A stretch of DNA of 64,000 nucleotides from Hemicordylus capensis (GCF_027244095.1 NC_069657.1:2428001-2492000), one strand, 5' to 3'; shown: positions 35,533 to 49,345, numbered from the stretch's first letter. The notes: generated by a model from the letters alone, not told the origin. Translations and numbers: made by a program.

Positions 35533-37120
35533 CTGGGGAGAAGGAGGAGGGGGGGGGGGTCAGGGAAGAGAATGAACACCAGTCAGCACTCAACCACTGG
35601 CAGGACTGCCCAGTTTTATATAATTAAGTGCACATTGAAACTAGTTATTTTTAAAAAACGTATTCCTTTATAAATGTATTTATTTGTTTAAACTATTTAC
35701 CACGCACTTTTGAATCAGGATTTTCAAATTAAAATGCAAATAAAATAAAAACTGCACCATAAACCCAGACAGACAGGGGGATGGGTCAAAAACCAACTGA
35801 GCCAGCACTAATTCTAAAACAACACTAAATGCATAATTTAGGTAATAAACCACCCAGAGATGTACGTTTTGGGCGGTATAAAAATATGTTAAATAAATAA
35901 ATGCACATTCTAATAAAAAAGGGTTTTTTCCTTCAAAAAATGATCCTGTATGGAATCAGATCTTTGGCCACCCAACACTGCTAAACAAATGTTTGTTGAA
36001 AATGTGTAATAGAAGAACAGGTAACATACAGGAAAGGAGATGTTATCCTGCATATGTTCACCAACTAAGCAAGCTCATAGCCTCAGAGGTGCAGCTAGGT
36101 AATTTTGGACCTAGCTACTGATAAGCTTACCCAGGGGTGGGGGTGAGGGCTGCAAAATAAGCATCCTCTCCATATATGTATATATACATGTCACCACAAA
36201 CCCACAGGTCTGGGCCAGAGAGCATGGGCACGGCGGGGAGGACTAAAGAACCCCCAAAGGATCCATACATCTTGATCAGTCACCACAAACCCACAGATCT
36301 GGGCCAGAGTGCATTCCCCCCCCCCCCACCACCACCACCACCAATAGGTTATGCAAGCCCCAATGGATTCACACAGCTTCTTGACCATTCACAAATTAAC
36401 TGGAATACAACACATGTCATTTGCTCCTAACATAAAACCAACTTGGACATTTGTAAGGAAAATATATTCCAAGTTTACGAAGTTTTTGAAATTTTCTGCC
36501 ATGAAACAAGCCACTTATAGGAATGTTTTAAAGATAAGAACATTTAAAATAATTTAAAAATCAGCAGATCAACTGATCTGCTTCAAAATCAATACACAGA
36601 GTTCTGATTTCAGAAGTCCAGGCCAAGCCATTCCAGAAATATAAAAGAGACCCTGTTTTCCCTTGGGAAAAACCATGGGGTCCCCTAGGAGAGTGGGCAC
36701 AAAGACCTAGGCCCCCAGGTCCTGGCCTAACAGTGTCCCTGCATAGCCCAGATTTGTTTGCCAATCACTTCTGATCTGGGGTAGGGAGACAAGAGTGTGG
36801 GGAGGCATACAACTTGCAGTTGATGATCCCAGATTTAAGCAAAGAATCCAGATGGCACAGTAAGTGAGCCAATCTGCATGGCTTGGGGAAAGGGTAAAGA
36901 AAACCCCATCCTGTCTGAGCAGACAGATGCCCCAAGAGGGGAAGAATCAGGGCTGAGATAATCAATGGCTGCTGCTTCTTCCTAGGAAGCATAGAATCTC
37001 CCCAATGCATCGAAGAGGTGGTTGTAGCACAGCACTCTGCTGCTGGTGTGAGGCTAAGTAGTGATGGTGGCGGTGGTGAATAATAATAATTTGCATCTCT
37101 GTCTTGCATCTCTATCTTAT
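35533..37120. other. Upstream of the SCAN exon; AT-rich, mostly unassigned
   Basis: An L2-type tail remnant at about 35850-35905. A duplicated approximately 35-bp segment (TCACCACAAACCCACAGGTC) at about 36190 and 36280. A C-run and (CCA)n at 36318-36343. The first non-coding exon of the SCAN gene could lie here. Confidence 0.4.
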
Positions 37121-37425
37121 GGAGAGGAGAGCTGGTCTTGTGTAGCAAGCATGACTTGTCCCCCTAGCTAAGCAGGGTCCATCCTGGTTGCATATGAATG
37201 GGAAACTAGAAGTGTGAGCCCTGTAAGAGATTCCCCTCAGGGGATGGAGCCACTCTGGGAAGAGCATCAGAAGGTTCCAAGTTCCCTCCCTGGCAGCATC
37301 TCCAGGATAGGGCTGAGAGAGAGTCCTGCCTGCAACCTGCAACCTTGGAGAAGCCGCTGCCAGTCTATGAAGACAATATTGAGCTAGATCGACCAATGGT
37401 CTGACTCAGCATATGGCATATTGCT
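37121..37425 (+). mobile_element. SINE with a 5S rRNA-like head, copy 2
   Basis: Same structure as copy 1: GCTAAGCAGGGTCCATCCTGG, GAATGGGAAAC, then the Sauria-like body. It ends just downstream of the candidate stop codon at 37451. Confidence 0.7.
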
Positions 37426-37450
37426 TCTTTGAACAGATTCCTAACCATTT

Positions 37451-37514
37451 TCAAAAACTGAATTCATCTTCTTCATCATCATCAGAGTCCTCCTGAGTCT
37501 CTGAGCTGGAGATT
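37451..37514 (-). CDS. Candidate last exon with acidic C-terminus
   Basis: After a strong polypyrimidine acceptor (CCCCCATTCCAG) the frame reads ISSSETQEDSDDDEEDEFSF and stops. The highly acidic tail and the splice site look real, and the orphan CpG island lies 0.4-1.8 kb upstream on the same strand. No protein family is recognised and the upstream exons could not be assigned. Confidence 0.3.
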
Positions 37515-37799
37515 CTGGAATGGGGGACGGGACGGAGAGTGACATTGGTCAAAGGAACAGCCTCATTCTTACATGGGATGAGGGCAATGCGAAGATGCCC
37601 TCCTCCCAGCCAAGAGGCTTTGCCTCCTCCCTCTGGGCACCACTTGCACATCATCCTCTCCTCCTCCTCCTTGCCCCCACCCCCCCCCAATCTCAGTTAC
37701 AGGAGAAAGGGGGGGGGCACCCATGGTTTGGAGAGCAGCAGGTCAGAAGGGCCCCCCAGAAGCCCTGACAGCTTTTGCCCTGAGGGCTCCTGGGGGCCT

Positions 37800-39300
37800 C
37801 AGGTGTCCCTTTAGCCCCGCAGTGGCAGGGCTGCCAGGCGGGCGGATCCGCCTCTCTCTGGGTCCTGGCCCTTTCGCCAGGGGAGGGCGACTGCGGCGAT
37901 GGCCAGCAGGTCCCCTTGGGCAAGAAGGCCTGGCTCCCTGGCCAGGAGAGGGGCAGCCGGGCCAGCAGGCGCCCCTTGAGGGTGGGGGGGGGCTGCCTGG
38001 GGGCGCGCGTGCCTCTCCCCTCCTCCTCCTCTTCCTCCCTCCAGGCTGCTCCGGCTGGAGCAGAGGCCCCGCTCGAGGATCCCTCGAGCCCCCGGGCTGC
38101 TCTGGCCCGAGACGGCGGCGGCGGCGGCGGCTCTCCTCCAGGGTCCTTCTTCTGCGCCCCCCGCCCAGCCGCGGCCCCGCCCCAGCCGCTCACTTCTGCA
38201 GACGCCTCCTCCACTCCCTCCGTGGGGTCCCCATGGAGCCCCCCCCGCCGGCCCCAACTGCAATGGCCCCCTAGCAGATGCTGCTGCTGCTGCAGAGGTG
38301 GCAGGCGGCGCCCTTGGAGCCGAGGAGGGCGCGGGGCGGGGAGGGGCCCTGAGGAGCGGGGGGGAGCAGGCAGCCCGGGGGGGGGGGGAGGGAGGGAGGG
38401 AGGGAGATGCCCCCCGCGCTCCACGGCGGTGCCTCCGCTAGCTCACCCCTGCAGGCACCGCGGCGCCCTCCCGGGTCCGGGCGGCCTCCTCCGGCTGCGG
38501 CTGCTGGTCGCCCGGCTCCTTTCTCCCCGCGCGCCGCTGCCGCTTCCACCTCCTCCTCCGCTGCTGCTGCTGCTGGTGCTGGGAAATGGAGAGCGAGCGA
38601 GCCCCTTTGGCGAGCAGCCGCCGCCGCCGCCGCCGCCGCCGCCGCCTCCTGCGCGGGCTGGCGGCGCCCCCCTCCCCGCCTCCCTCGCTCCCTCCTGGTT
38701 GGGACTCGCCGGCGGCCTCTCTAGCAAGCGGCGGCTCGCTCGGCTTAACCCTTCAAACATCGCGGCGGACAAAGCGCGGGGAGGCCAGGCCGGACCAGAC
38801 CCGCCCCCGCCCCGAATCTGCTGCCTGCTTCCCCCCCCCCCGCCCCGGACACCACGCGGAGGGCCAGGCAGGCAGGCGGAGGGCTTGGGAGGGCGGCGCG
38901 GTCCAGACCAGCATGACGAGGAGGAGGAGGAGAGGAGGAGGAGGATGGTGATGACCCCACCTGCTGCCGGGCGAGCCGGGCATTGAGTCTCATTTGGGAG
39001 GCTGCTCCTCCGCGGCGGGTCCCCAGACGTTACGGGACTCCGACCCCCATCCATCATCCCCAGCCCCAGTGGGGATGATGGTTGGGGGTGGTGGGAGCTG
39101 AAGGCCCCTCCCCTCTGGGGACTCCCTGTTTCTTCCAGCTGGGACCGGTTTGCTCACCCCCAGCCACGCCTGATGATGGGGATCATCTTTGCCCGATGCT
39201 TCGCTGAACTCAATGGCACCACCCGCAGCAGCAGCAGCAGCAGCAGCCGCCCCACCACAACCCACGGAGGAGCAAATGGCTCCAAGCAGAAGAAGAAGGG
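37800..39300. promoter_or_regulatory. Orphan CpG island
   Basis: Very GC-rich with frequent CpG and CCG/GGA runs (for example CCG repeats around 38618-38645). Long open frames on both strands here are a by-product of base composition. A GGTGAGC donor-like site lies on the minus strand near 38443. It may be the promoter and first exon of the gene ending at 37451. Confidence 0.5.
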
Positions 39301-39649
39301 GGAGGCAGCTGGAGGGTAGTAGAGGCCATGCCTGGCACATGACCCCTGCTGCTGGCTTTTGCTGGCTTCCGCTCAGGAACCTCTTGCTGCTGCCAGTCAG
39401 TGATGGGCGGGCAGGCTGGCCCGCCTGTGGCCCTGCTGCAGCAGAGAGAGATGGGGAAGAAGGCGGCCAGCTCAGCTGCCCCCCAGTCGAACCACACGAA
39501 GGCCGGAGAGGGCCACAGGCGCAGCGGGCTTGTGCGGAGGCCCAGCAGCCACCAGAGAGATGTGGAGCCGCTGAGAGAGGGAGACGGGCAGAGCCGTAGA
39601 GGCTGCTGGGACTGAAGGGGGCTCCTTCTAGTGCCTTTCCCTCTTCCCA

Positions 39650-40110
39650 CTTCAGTTACTGGCAGCTAGTCTGGGTCAGTTCCGGTAAGAGTTGGTTGGT
39701 TTAGTTTACTATGGAGACAGACCAGATTAACCACTGATAACAATTAGTAACAAAATTCAAGAAAATTCAAAATTTTAAAAATTACAAACAGTTCAAATTA
39801 CGTGATACAGCCTTTATGGAGCTTTGATGCCACAAAACAAAACTTTGCCACATTATCGGAAATTACAGGTTTGAAATCTGACAGCATAATTTCCCAATAA
39901 AATTGGTCTGTGTCACCAGAATAAATGGTTAAAATGGGTGCAATAAATGTGATGCGAGCGTCCCTCTAAAATTGGCAATAAAGAACAACATGGGAGATAC
40001 ACTCTGTATCCCCTGAGCCACAAGGGCAACAGCGCTGATGATCGTAAGGAAGTCGTTTGAGTTGACCATCAAGTACTGCCGAAGGGAGAGCGTTGAGGTT
40101 AGAGGTTTCA
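39650..40110 (-). mobile_element. Probable LINE ORF2 C-terminal fragment
   Basis: Minus-strand codons from about 40110 read NLNALPSAVLDGQLKRL, CPCGSGDTECISHVVLYC (a zinc-knuckle-like CxC...HxxxxC typical of LINE C-termini), then FIAPILT. The family is uncertain. Confidence 0.4.
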
Positions 40111-40678
40111 CAGGGGAGGTGGTCTCCCAGTCTGGGCAGCAGCAGCCGCCATCGTCTCTCTTGCTCGCAAAGTCAGAAGTCGGATTCAGTCACAAGAAAA
40201 CCCAGCCAAAAACCCTGCATGAGTATTGCACCCAGGGGGGCTGCTCTCCCCCGCAGCAGGGGTGGCAGAGTTGCCTCCCTGGGCACCAGAGCGGCCCCTG
40301 AACCCAGCAGACCCTGGAGTGGGCAGCCTCCCAGGCCAGAAGGAACAGGCTGTGAAAAATAGACATGCCTTGAGGACCTGGTGGAGATGTTGTCAGGAAA
40401 ACTCTGGAATGGGCCCCATGCAGGACGTCTGGGCTGCTGGCGGGTGGCAGGAGGCCCGTTGACAGCCCCGCTGAAAGAGAGGATGCCATAGCCAGGCTGC
40501 TCCCTCCCTCCCTCCTGGAGTCCCTCGGCTCTTCTCAGTTTGCACGACAAGCGCCATTTCTTCCTGGACTTCCCAAACACAGCTCAAACCAGGCTAGGCA
40601 GCCCATACAGGAGTAGTGCCCCCAGGGGTGGGGGTGGGTCCAGAAAGTCCAAAAACGAACCTCCATAACAACACAACC
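40111..40678. other. No gene recognised
   Basis: Unassigned. Confidence 0.3.
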
Positions 40679-40679
40679 A

Positions 40680-40930
40680 TCATCAGGTAAAGGAACGGTT
40701 GTGCCGTCGAGTCGGTGTCGACTCCTGGCGCCCACAGAGCCCTGTGGTTGTCTTTGGTAGAATACAGGAGGGGTTTGCCATTGCCTCCTCCCACACAGTA
40801 TGAGATGAGGCTTTTCAGCACCTTCCTATATCACTGCTGCCCGATATAGGTGTTCCCCATAGTCTGGGAAACACATCCGCGGGGATTCAAACCGACAACC
40901 TCTGGCTCGCCAGACAGGTTCACTGGGTGA
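40680..40930 (-). mobile_element. tRNA-derived SINE, minus strand
   Basis: GTCGAGTCGGTGTCGACTCC, then GTTGTCTTTGGTAGAATACAGG and the box B region GGGGATTCAAACCGACAACC on the reverse strand. Confidence 0.8.
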
Positions 40931-42095
40931 AGAACTGGAAATCATGGCTTGACTGCTCAGTAGCCCAAGCGGGACAGAGATCTTCTTCCCCGTTTGCCTC
41001 AGGGTTAGTCACACTAGAGCTTAGATTGTACTTGTGGGCCGTTAGCCCTTCCCGGGTTTCTTTCCTCTCATCTTTTTCAAAATAAGTATAGAAGTGTGTC
41101 TGGGCATCTTTAAAATCTTCCTCACGAGGAATACCTTTGCGATGTGCTGTATGTTAGAGAGAGGATGGGTTTGCAGGCATGATCCTAACACACGTATATA
41201 GATATATGGTTTTGGAAATGGCGGAGCTCTCCAGACGGAGCCTGGAATACAGAGCTGGGGCCTGAGGCCTGGCCGGGCGCTTGAGAGCCGGTGAGCGGCC
41301 ATGTGGCGACACACCGCCCTGGGCTGCCCAGACCGCTCCTTCGCCCGGCTTCCTCAGGCCCCATCGCCCCTCAGGAGCACCACCCCCCTTCTCCTCCCTT
41401 CTCCGCCTCAGGAATCCCCGACCCCCATGTTGACAGGCAGCATTTGGGGAGGAACTCAGCCCAGAGCGCTTCCTTCCCTCAGAGGTGGAAGAACGTCTCA
41501 TGTCTTTTTATTTATTTATTGTTCGATTTATGTACTGCTTTTCTTTACTATATACTTATAGCTTAAGTGTGCTGAGCACGACCAAGAAAACAAAACCCCC
41601 AACCTGTGCTGTAAACGTTTCTTCTAACTGAATGGAAAATGACACCAGAAATTGCTTGCTAGATTTAGTTACTGATGGAGGAATTTCAGGAAAGCTTATT
41701 TAGTGTCTCCCTATGGAAATGCATTCGTAAAGTATTATTCTAGGAAAAAAATGTAATGGACATGCCATCTCCTGGTTTCCATTTCTCTACCAGCTGGCCA
41801 AATAAACACATGAGCAGACAATACCGGGGCCATCCCCGAGTCGGCTGCCGTCATGCTTTTTGCTCAGAAGGAACACGTCTCTTGGCACAAGGGCAGCCAT
41901 CTTGTTGGGCCAGCAACAAAGAAAAGATCCAGGCGAGGCACTGACCAGTTGCCGCCTCCCACGGCAGCCCAAAGCAGCATTGTGTCAAGCGGAAAATGGA
42001 GGCTGAAGGCTGATGCACAGGCCCACTTTCTGCCCTGCTGCTTGTGGCACGAAGCAGGGGAAACGGCCACTCACAAACAGGGCGGTCACAGGGCA
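40931..42095. other. No gene recognised; small GC-rich patch near 41.22-41.46 kb
   Basis: A donor-like GAGAGCCG|GTGAGC at 41290 could mark a 5' exon, but no protein is recognised. Confidence 0.3.
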
Positions 42096-42235
42096 GAGAT
42101 TTTATTTATTTGTTTTTACATTTTTATATCCCGCTCTTCCTCCAAGGAGGAGCCCAGAGCAGTGTACTACATACTTAGGTTTCTCCTCACAACAACCCTG
42201 TGAAGTAGGTAGGCTGAGATGAGATGAATCTCTAG
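42095..42235 (-). mobile_element. tRNA-SINE/L2-tail fragment, minus strand
   Basis: ATATCCCGCTCTTCCTCCAAGG and ACAACCCTGTGAAGTAGG are the inverted body and tail of the SINE at 17.9 kb. Confidence 0.65.
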
Positions 42236-44082
42236 CACAGAGTCCGGCTCGGTTTTGCATCGCAAGATGTCACTGAAGCAGAACCGGAGGACAAAGCCTA
42301 TTCCAGGCCCCTTAGCAAGGCCCAGGGTCTACCATGTTTATGTAAACAGAAGACAACTCTGAGTTTAAGACAAACCCCTTAAAATAGAGAAGTGAAATAC
42401 TGCTTATACCTCTATGTACCGAAAGGAAGAGGAATATGAATTAAAGATGATCACCCAATTCCAGAGATCAATGGACTTGGAAAAAACCTAGTCTTGGATT
42501 TAGGGAAACACCTTCTTTGGGGCTAAGCAGCCGGCAGGCGCTGGGACAAGCCTCCCCTCCTCACAGCTGCCCAGATGAGGAATGAAGTCTAAACCCGCCA
42601 CCCCAGCAAGTCTAAACCCGCCACCCCAGGCTTAGCAGGGCCGGAAGAAACAAGATCAGGAAAAAGCCACCGCTTTGAAGATGGGCCCAGCAGGGCTCCC
42701 CACGGCCCAAAGCCAACGCACTGCTTGCCCACTTTGTGGTGAAGAGCCAGAAGTGTGAGGAGCATCTTGGACTACAGTACGAGTCCCTTGCCATAAGGGG
42801 GTCAGGAGCACCTGGCGCCAGACCGAGGGTCAGTTTAGGCAGCCCAGCTGGAAACCAAAGACCCACCCAGCCCTCTTGCGCTGTGCGGCCCCATCCCGTC
42901 ACCTGGCGAGGAGGACGGCTGTGGCTGAGCAGCGGAGCCCCTGCTTGGCCTGCAGAAGGGCCCAGGCCCAGGCAGTGACTCCAGTTAGGGCCAGGAAGGG
43001 CTCCTGCCCCTGAGCCTTGGGCAGCCACTCGGCCAAGACCGAACCAGACGGGCCAGCTCGGAAGAAGGCAGATTTCAACGTCCCTGTGTGCTATGGGCAA
43101 GAGTCTCGCGACCTCCACCCCACCCCTCGGCTCTAAGCTGGGAGCAGCAGGGGAGAGGGAGACGGGAATGCCCTCCTGTGCACTGCGCCCTCTCCACACG
43201 CCCTGCAATGCTCCTTCTCGGGTCATCCAGCTGGCATATGCCCAACCCCTGCCAGCAACCAAGGCAGCCCGCGGACCTCTCCCTTCCCAGGATCCACGCA
43301 GTGCGTCACCTTTGAAGTGGTGAAGGTAGCAGCTGGCAGGAGTGAGTCCCCTCCCGGTGAGACTGGATCCGCACCATAACACTTGGCTGGCAGGAGTCTC
43401 GCGGCCCCCCCCCCCTTCCGCACCTGCAGGCCAAGGAGACCCCCCGACTCTAAGCTGGAAGCAGCAGGAGGGAAGGAAAGGGGGGCGCCCTCCTGGGAAC
43501 TGGGCCCTCTCGGGTGAGGCATGTGCCCGACTCAGCCCGCGGACCTCTTCCTTCTCACGGGGCACGCAGGGGAGAGCTTGGGCTACGGGTCGCAGGAGGT
43601 GGCCCTGGCCGTTCTCTCGGGGAGGGCCACGTCCGGAAGCCCCACTCCTTGGCAAGGTGCGGTCTGGAGGGAGGGAGGCCCAGAGCGTCACTTCCCTGGA
43701 ATGAGATGGGCGGGGGGGGCCCCCTTATTTCCGAGTCACGCGAAGAGCCAGACACCAGCGCAGCTGGGAAGCAGCAGGACACACAACGGCACTGTTCCCT
43801 CTGAGGGGTGTGTGTGCATGTGTGTGTGCTCACAGGTTCTTGGAGGTGCGCTCCGTTCACTCGAGATCCCGCTCGAGTCGGGTTGCATCAGGAAGGCCCC
43901 ACTCGGAACGCATCCGTGCGCGCACACGGCCCTGATCCGCCCCCCCCCCGGGACAAAACTCATTCCGCACAGAGATGAAGAAAAATCAGAGGGGCCGCTG
44001 CCCCACGGCCCAATTTATTGGATGGACACAGGGGCACTTATGGGGAGAGGAGCCAGTCCGGCCGGGGGGGGCTTCTGCCTCA

Positions 44083-44907
<825 letters not shown>

Positions 44908-45210
44908 GCTGGGCGCGGTGGCGCGCGCCTGTAATCCCGGCTGCTGGGGAGGCTGAGGCCGGCGGATCGCGTGAGCTCAGGAGTTCTGGGCTGCAGTGGG
45001 CTATGCCGATCGGGTGTCCGCACTAAGTTCGGCATCAATATGGCGGTCCCCGGGGAGCCGGGGGCCACCAGGTTGCCTAAGGAGGGGTGAACCGGCCCAG
45101 GTCGGAGACGGAGCAGGTCAAAACTCCCGTGCCGATCAGTAGTGGGACCGCGCCTGTGAATAGCCGCTGCCGCGTAGCCTGGGCAAGACAGCGAGACCCG
45201 GACTCTCCCT
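44908..45210 (+). ncRNA. RN7SL: 7SL RNA, copy B
   Basis: Sequence identical by eye to copy A over the whole approximately 303 nt, on the plus strand, ending at a run of T (45210-45213). It has the same upstream TGACGTCA (44855-44862). It is divergent from RPS29 copy B, with 222 bp between the 7SL start and the RPS29 ATG. Confidence 0.95.
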
Positions 45211-46093
45211 TTTCTCCCCTTTCTTTCTTTGGGGGGGGGGGTTTGTGCTTTTTTGGCGAGGGGGGAGACTTTGCTGCACCGGACGGACGGCTGGGCTTCA
45301 GACAAGCCGCAGCAGCCGCAGCAGCAGCGACCTACCCAGCGCAGCAGCCCCGCAGCCCAGGCATGCAATAGAGAGGGCGCTTGCCGCCCCCAGTATCCCA
45401 CTCTCGAGGGGGCGGGGGCCGGCCCGGCTGGCAGGGTGCTCCCTCCGTGGTGGCTGCCGCTGCGCCTCCCGACCGCCTCCTGCTGGCCGCTGCCGGCGTG
45501 GCCGCTGCCGGCTCCTGCCGCCGCCCCCCGCCTCCAGCAGGGGTCGGGCCAGAGCAGAGGAGGAGGAGGAGGAGGAGCGCCCGGCTCAGGCAGGCAGCAC
45601 CAGGCAAGCGGCGCTGGGCTCGCCCCGGGCACGGCTCCTCTCCGCGGTCCAGCCCCATCCGTCTTCCTGCCTGGGCTCCGTCTGCCGCCCCGCTCCCCGC
45701 CACCTCCCGGCTTGTCTTTCCCCCTTTTCCGTTTAAGTCCACGGAAGGTTGCAGCGGAGGGGCTCTGCGGCTTGCACTGGCTGGGCGTCCAGAAGCTGCC
45801 GCCAGAGAGAGCCGGTCCCGAAGCGCAGGACGGAGCCAGGCTCCCCGTGGCCGCCGCCCGCTTGCCCCTGCTGCTGATGCTGCTGGCGACTGTGCCCGCG
45901 CGGAGGAAGAGGTTCCCGCCAGGGCAGGCAGCCCGGGGTTCTCCCACTTGGGCCCCTGCGGGGTGGTGGCCGTGGGGGTGGCCGACTAGTCTGTGCGCGG
46001 CGGCGCCGGCCTCTCTTGGGCCTCCGGTCTCTGTGGCTGCCGAGGAGGAGGAGGAGGGCACCGAGGAAGGGCGCTGCTTGGCCCGCTGGGTGA

Positions 46094-46354
46094 ATGGCCG
46101 CAGGGGTGCCTCGCCCGCCCAAGGTGCGGTGGCTGCTGCTGTTGCTGCTGCTGCAAGAGCTCCCTGCCCGCCTCCCTAGAACCATCCCAGCCAGCCAGAA
46201 AAGAGGGTCTTCCTCCAAGCTGCCACCCGCTTCTTCCCCGCTGCTCCTGTGCCTTGGAACAAGGACGGTCTGGCACCCCCATTCCTACATAGCCACAACA
46301 CCTGGCAGGCTGGCCCAGAGGCACCTTTCCAGTGGGTGCTTCGCTCATATTTAG
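46094..46354 (+). CDS. Weak candidate exon with signal-peptide-like start
   Basis: The frame starts MAAGVPRPPKVRWLLLLLLL, a classic-looking signal peptide, in GC-rich DNA beyond 7SL copy B. The leucine run comes from a CTG/CTGCTGTTG simple repeat, so it may be compositional. No protein is recognised. Confidence 0.15.
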   Translation: MAAGVPRPPKVRWLLLLLLLQELPARLPRTIPASQKRGSSSKLPPASSPLLLCLGTRTVWHPHSYIATTPGRLAQRHLSSGCFAHI

Positions 46355-47780
46355 AAGGGGGACAGCAATCGACTCTCTTGATTCCAGCAATCTCTCTTCT
46401 CCTTCAGTGCCTATTTCTGGCAAATCTCTTGTGCTTTTTACATTTTGTTGTTGCTTTTGTAAGCTTTGGGAAAGATGCGATGACTGCAAAACAATAAGCA
46501 ATAGCCTCTATATGGCTTGAAGGTTAGACATGCGCAGTAGTTCTGAAAAATGTATCTAGCCTAGAGCAGTCTGGTCAATGCTGGTCTGAAGATGTACAGT
46601 GTACAGGTACTCATTCTGACCAAATGTATTTGCATAACTGATAAGGTTATCAGTTGACAAGGTTATCAGATCACTAATAACTGATCAGTTATCAGTTAAA
46701 CTGCCCTGAGCCAATTTTGGAAGGGCAGTATAAAAATCGAAAACATAAATAATAATAAATAAGATTTGGGTATATTTGGCCCATCTGGTGGGCCACTGTG
46801 TGAAACAGGATGCTGGACTAGATGGGCCTTCTTGGGCCTGATCCAGCAGGGCTGTTCTCATGTTCTTATATAATCTGTAACCACCATTTTGTGGGGTTCT
46901 TCCTCTCTCCCCCTGATGATTGATGTAAACCCAGCACCATGATCAATAAAGCTTTGCATCTGATGGAAGGGTATGGCCCCTACCTATAAAGAACCCTAGC
47001 AGTACAGGAGAATCCCTCCTATAGTGGTCAAACCACATCCAGACTCTTCCTGTGCCCTAACTTTCCCATCTCTTCAGACACTCCAGCTTTTCCTTGGTTC
47101 AGCCTCGGATCCTGTTCTTTTTCACAGGTCTGAGGTCCAGCCCAGTCTGGTTCTCCCCCCTGCCCCCTGTGAGTGGTTTCAGCTCTGCAGAGTCTCCACT
47201 CTTCTGCAAGTGATTCCACAGCTCTTGCTACAGCACCAGCTCCGACTCTCTCTTAGATTGTACTGGCAATTTCTTCCTTGGATTCTTCTCTGATCCTCAC
47301 TCTATGCTCACCAGCTTGTCTCCTGACTCCAACTCCTTGATCAACTCTCTCTTTCTTCTTCTGAATCCCAGCTCTGGACTCCTGCTCTCCAACTTGTAAT
47401 TCTTGGACTCCAATAACACTAAGCCTCTGTGCTGAAAGCAACCTCCTTTTATACACCATTTTCACAACAAACAATTTTTTAAACAACCCAATCAGCGTAA
47501 TTCAAATTCCCTCTATTTTTCAAACCATGACCAATTAAATCAAACCTCCCGTTCCCTCCAAAATCAAACCGGTATATTTCATCATCCTTAACTGAACTGC
47601 TTGAGCAGAAGCCAGGGACTTTTGACCCTGTCAGCTCTCCTAACACAGAGACCAGCAAGGTAATGACACATACAGCCTTATTTACAGAAAGGAAGAAGTT
47701 CAGGAATATCAATGAAATTTACTATACAAGGGTTTATTTACAGAAAGAAGAGGTTTGGGCCTCATCCCTCCACAGTGCCA
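46210..47780. other. Mostly unassigned; CR1 and L2 3' ends
   Basis: A cluster of GATA palindromes (46638-46691), an L2-type tail at about 46685-46760 and a CR1 3' end at about 46785-46870 (plus). 47.0-47.7 kb is CT-rich with no family recognised. Confidence 0.45.
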
Positions 47781-47784
47781 AATA

Positions 47785-49345
47785 TTTATCTATCTACCTA
47801 TCAAATTTGTTCACCACCCCAAACTTCCATCTCTGGGGGGTTTACAACAATATAAAACAACTTAAAACACAGAAAATAAAAACCTTAAAACAATTCAAAA
47901 CCACAGTCAAATTAAAAAGCTTGGGTGAAAAAATGAGTCTCTAGGTTCTTTTAAAAGGTTGTCAGAGATGGGGAGGCTCTTATTTCAGTGGGGAGCACAT
48001 TCCAGAGTCTCAGGGGGGCAACAACAAAGAAGGCCCATCCCTGTGTGGCCACCAGACGAGCCGGTGGCAACTACAGACAAGCCTCTCCAGATGATCTCAA
48101 TGGGTGGTGGGACGCATGACAAAGAAGGCGTTCTCTTAAGTACCCTGGGCCTAAGCTGTTTAGGGCTTTATAGGTGGTTATAACCAGCACTTTATGTTTT
48201 GCCCAGAAACCTATCGGCAACCAGTGTAGCTCTTGCAACACAGGAGTAATATGGTCTCTCTAAAATGACCCAGAGACCAACCTGGCTGCCACATTCTGGA
48301 CTAACTGCAGTTTCCGGACTATGTACAAAGGCAGCCCCACATAGAGCGCATTGCAGTAGACAAGTCTGGAGGTTACCAGCAGATGCACTACTGTTTTGAG
48401 GTCCTTGATCTCGAGAAATGGACGCAGCTGGTGTATCAGCCGAAGCTGATAGAAAGCACCTCTGGCCACTGCCTCAACCTGGGACACCAGGGAGGGGTTT
48501 GGATCCAGAAGCACTCCCAGACTGCGTACCTGTTCCTTCTGGGGAAGTGTGACCCAATCGAGAACTGGCAGATCAAAATCGTCTCCTGAGTTCCGACCCT
48601 GCACAATAAGTACCTCCGTCTTATCTGGATTCAGTCTCAGCTTGTTACCTCTCATCCAGCCCATCATTGCCTCCAGCCAGGCATTTTAGAGAGGTTATGC
48701 CTTCTCCTGATGATGCTGACATGGAGAAAAAGATTTGGGTGTCATCAGCTCTGAATCATCTCTCCCAGCAGTTTCCTGTAGATGTTTAAAAGCACTGGAG
48801 ACAGTATGGAGCCCTGGGGGGGTGGTGATATAAAAGTTCACATTTCTATGAACTCCTGAGTCACCCCAGAGAAATTGGTCCCAAAGTGAACACTGAAGTC
48901 CCCCAGCACCACAGGTCTGGGAGACCCCCACACCAACCCTGCAACTGTGAGTCTGTGAGCTCAGTTAGAGACTCTGTTGGGCAGTGGGGTGAGCGGTACA
49001 CCAACCGAAGTCCCAGCCTATCCCTGGTCCCCAAACCAAAGTACACACACTCAATATGATCAGATATTTCAACAGGGATCCTGGTAAGGGAGATGTTATT
49101 CTTAAAAACCACAGCCACTCCACTTCCCCTCACCTGCTCCTCTAGGGAGTACACTGGGGGCAGAAGCTGGGACCAGACTGGGCCCCCAGCCAAGTCTCCA
49201 TGATGCACATCTGGTCAGCCCCTTCATCCATAATCAGATCATGGATGATTTCTGGTTTATTCTGGACTGACCTGGCGTTACAAAGGAGCAAGGTGAGGCT
49301 CTGTGGGTAGTTGGCAGTGCTCCCTGAGGTCAAAGAGGTCAAAGA
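47785..49345 (-). mobile_element. L2 LINE, internally deleted, minus strand
   Basis: The 5' end at 49342 gives an endonuclease start (LTLLLCNARSVQNKPEIIHD) and RGSGVAVVFKNNISLTRIPV. The 3' part (48667-48260) gives RT sequence MMGWMRGNKLRLNPDKTEVL and [11 protein letters not shown]. Most of the region between is missing and frames are broken. The tail lies at 47785-47935. Confidence 0.85.

Noticed and set aside
44908-45210. Alu-like SINE (the sequence starts like a human Alu)
   Set aside because: The complete S domain of 7SL is present, and Alu elements are limited to primates; this is a 7SL gene.
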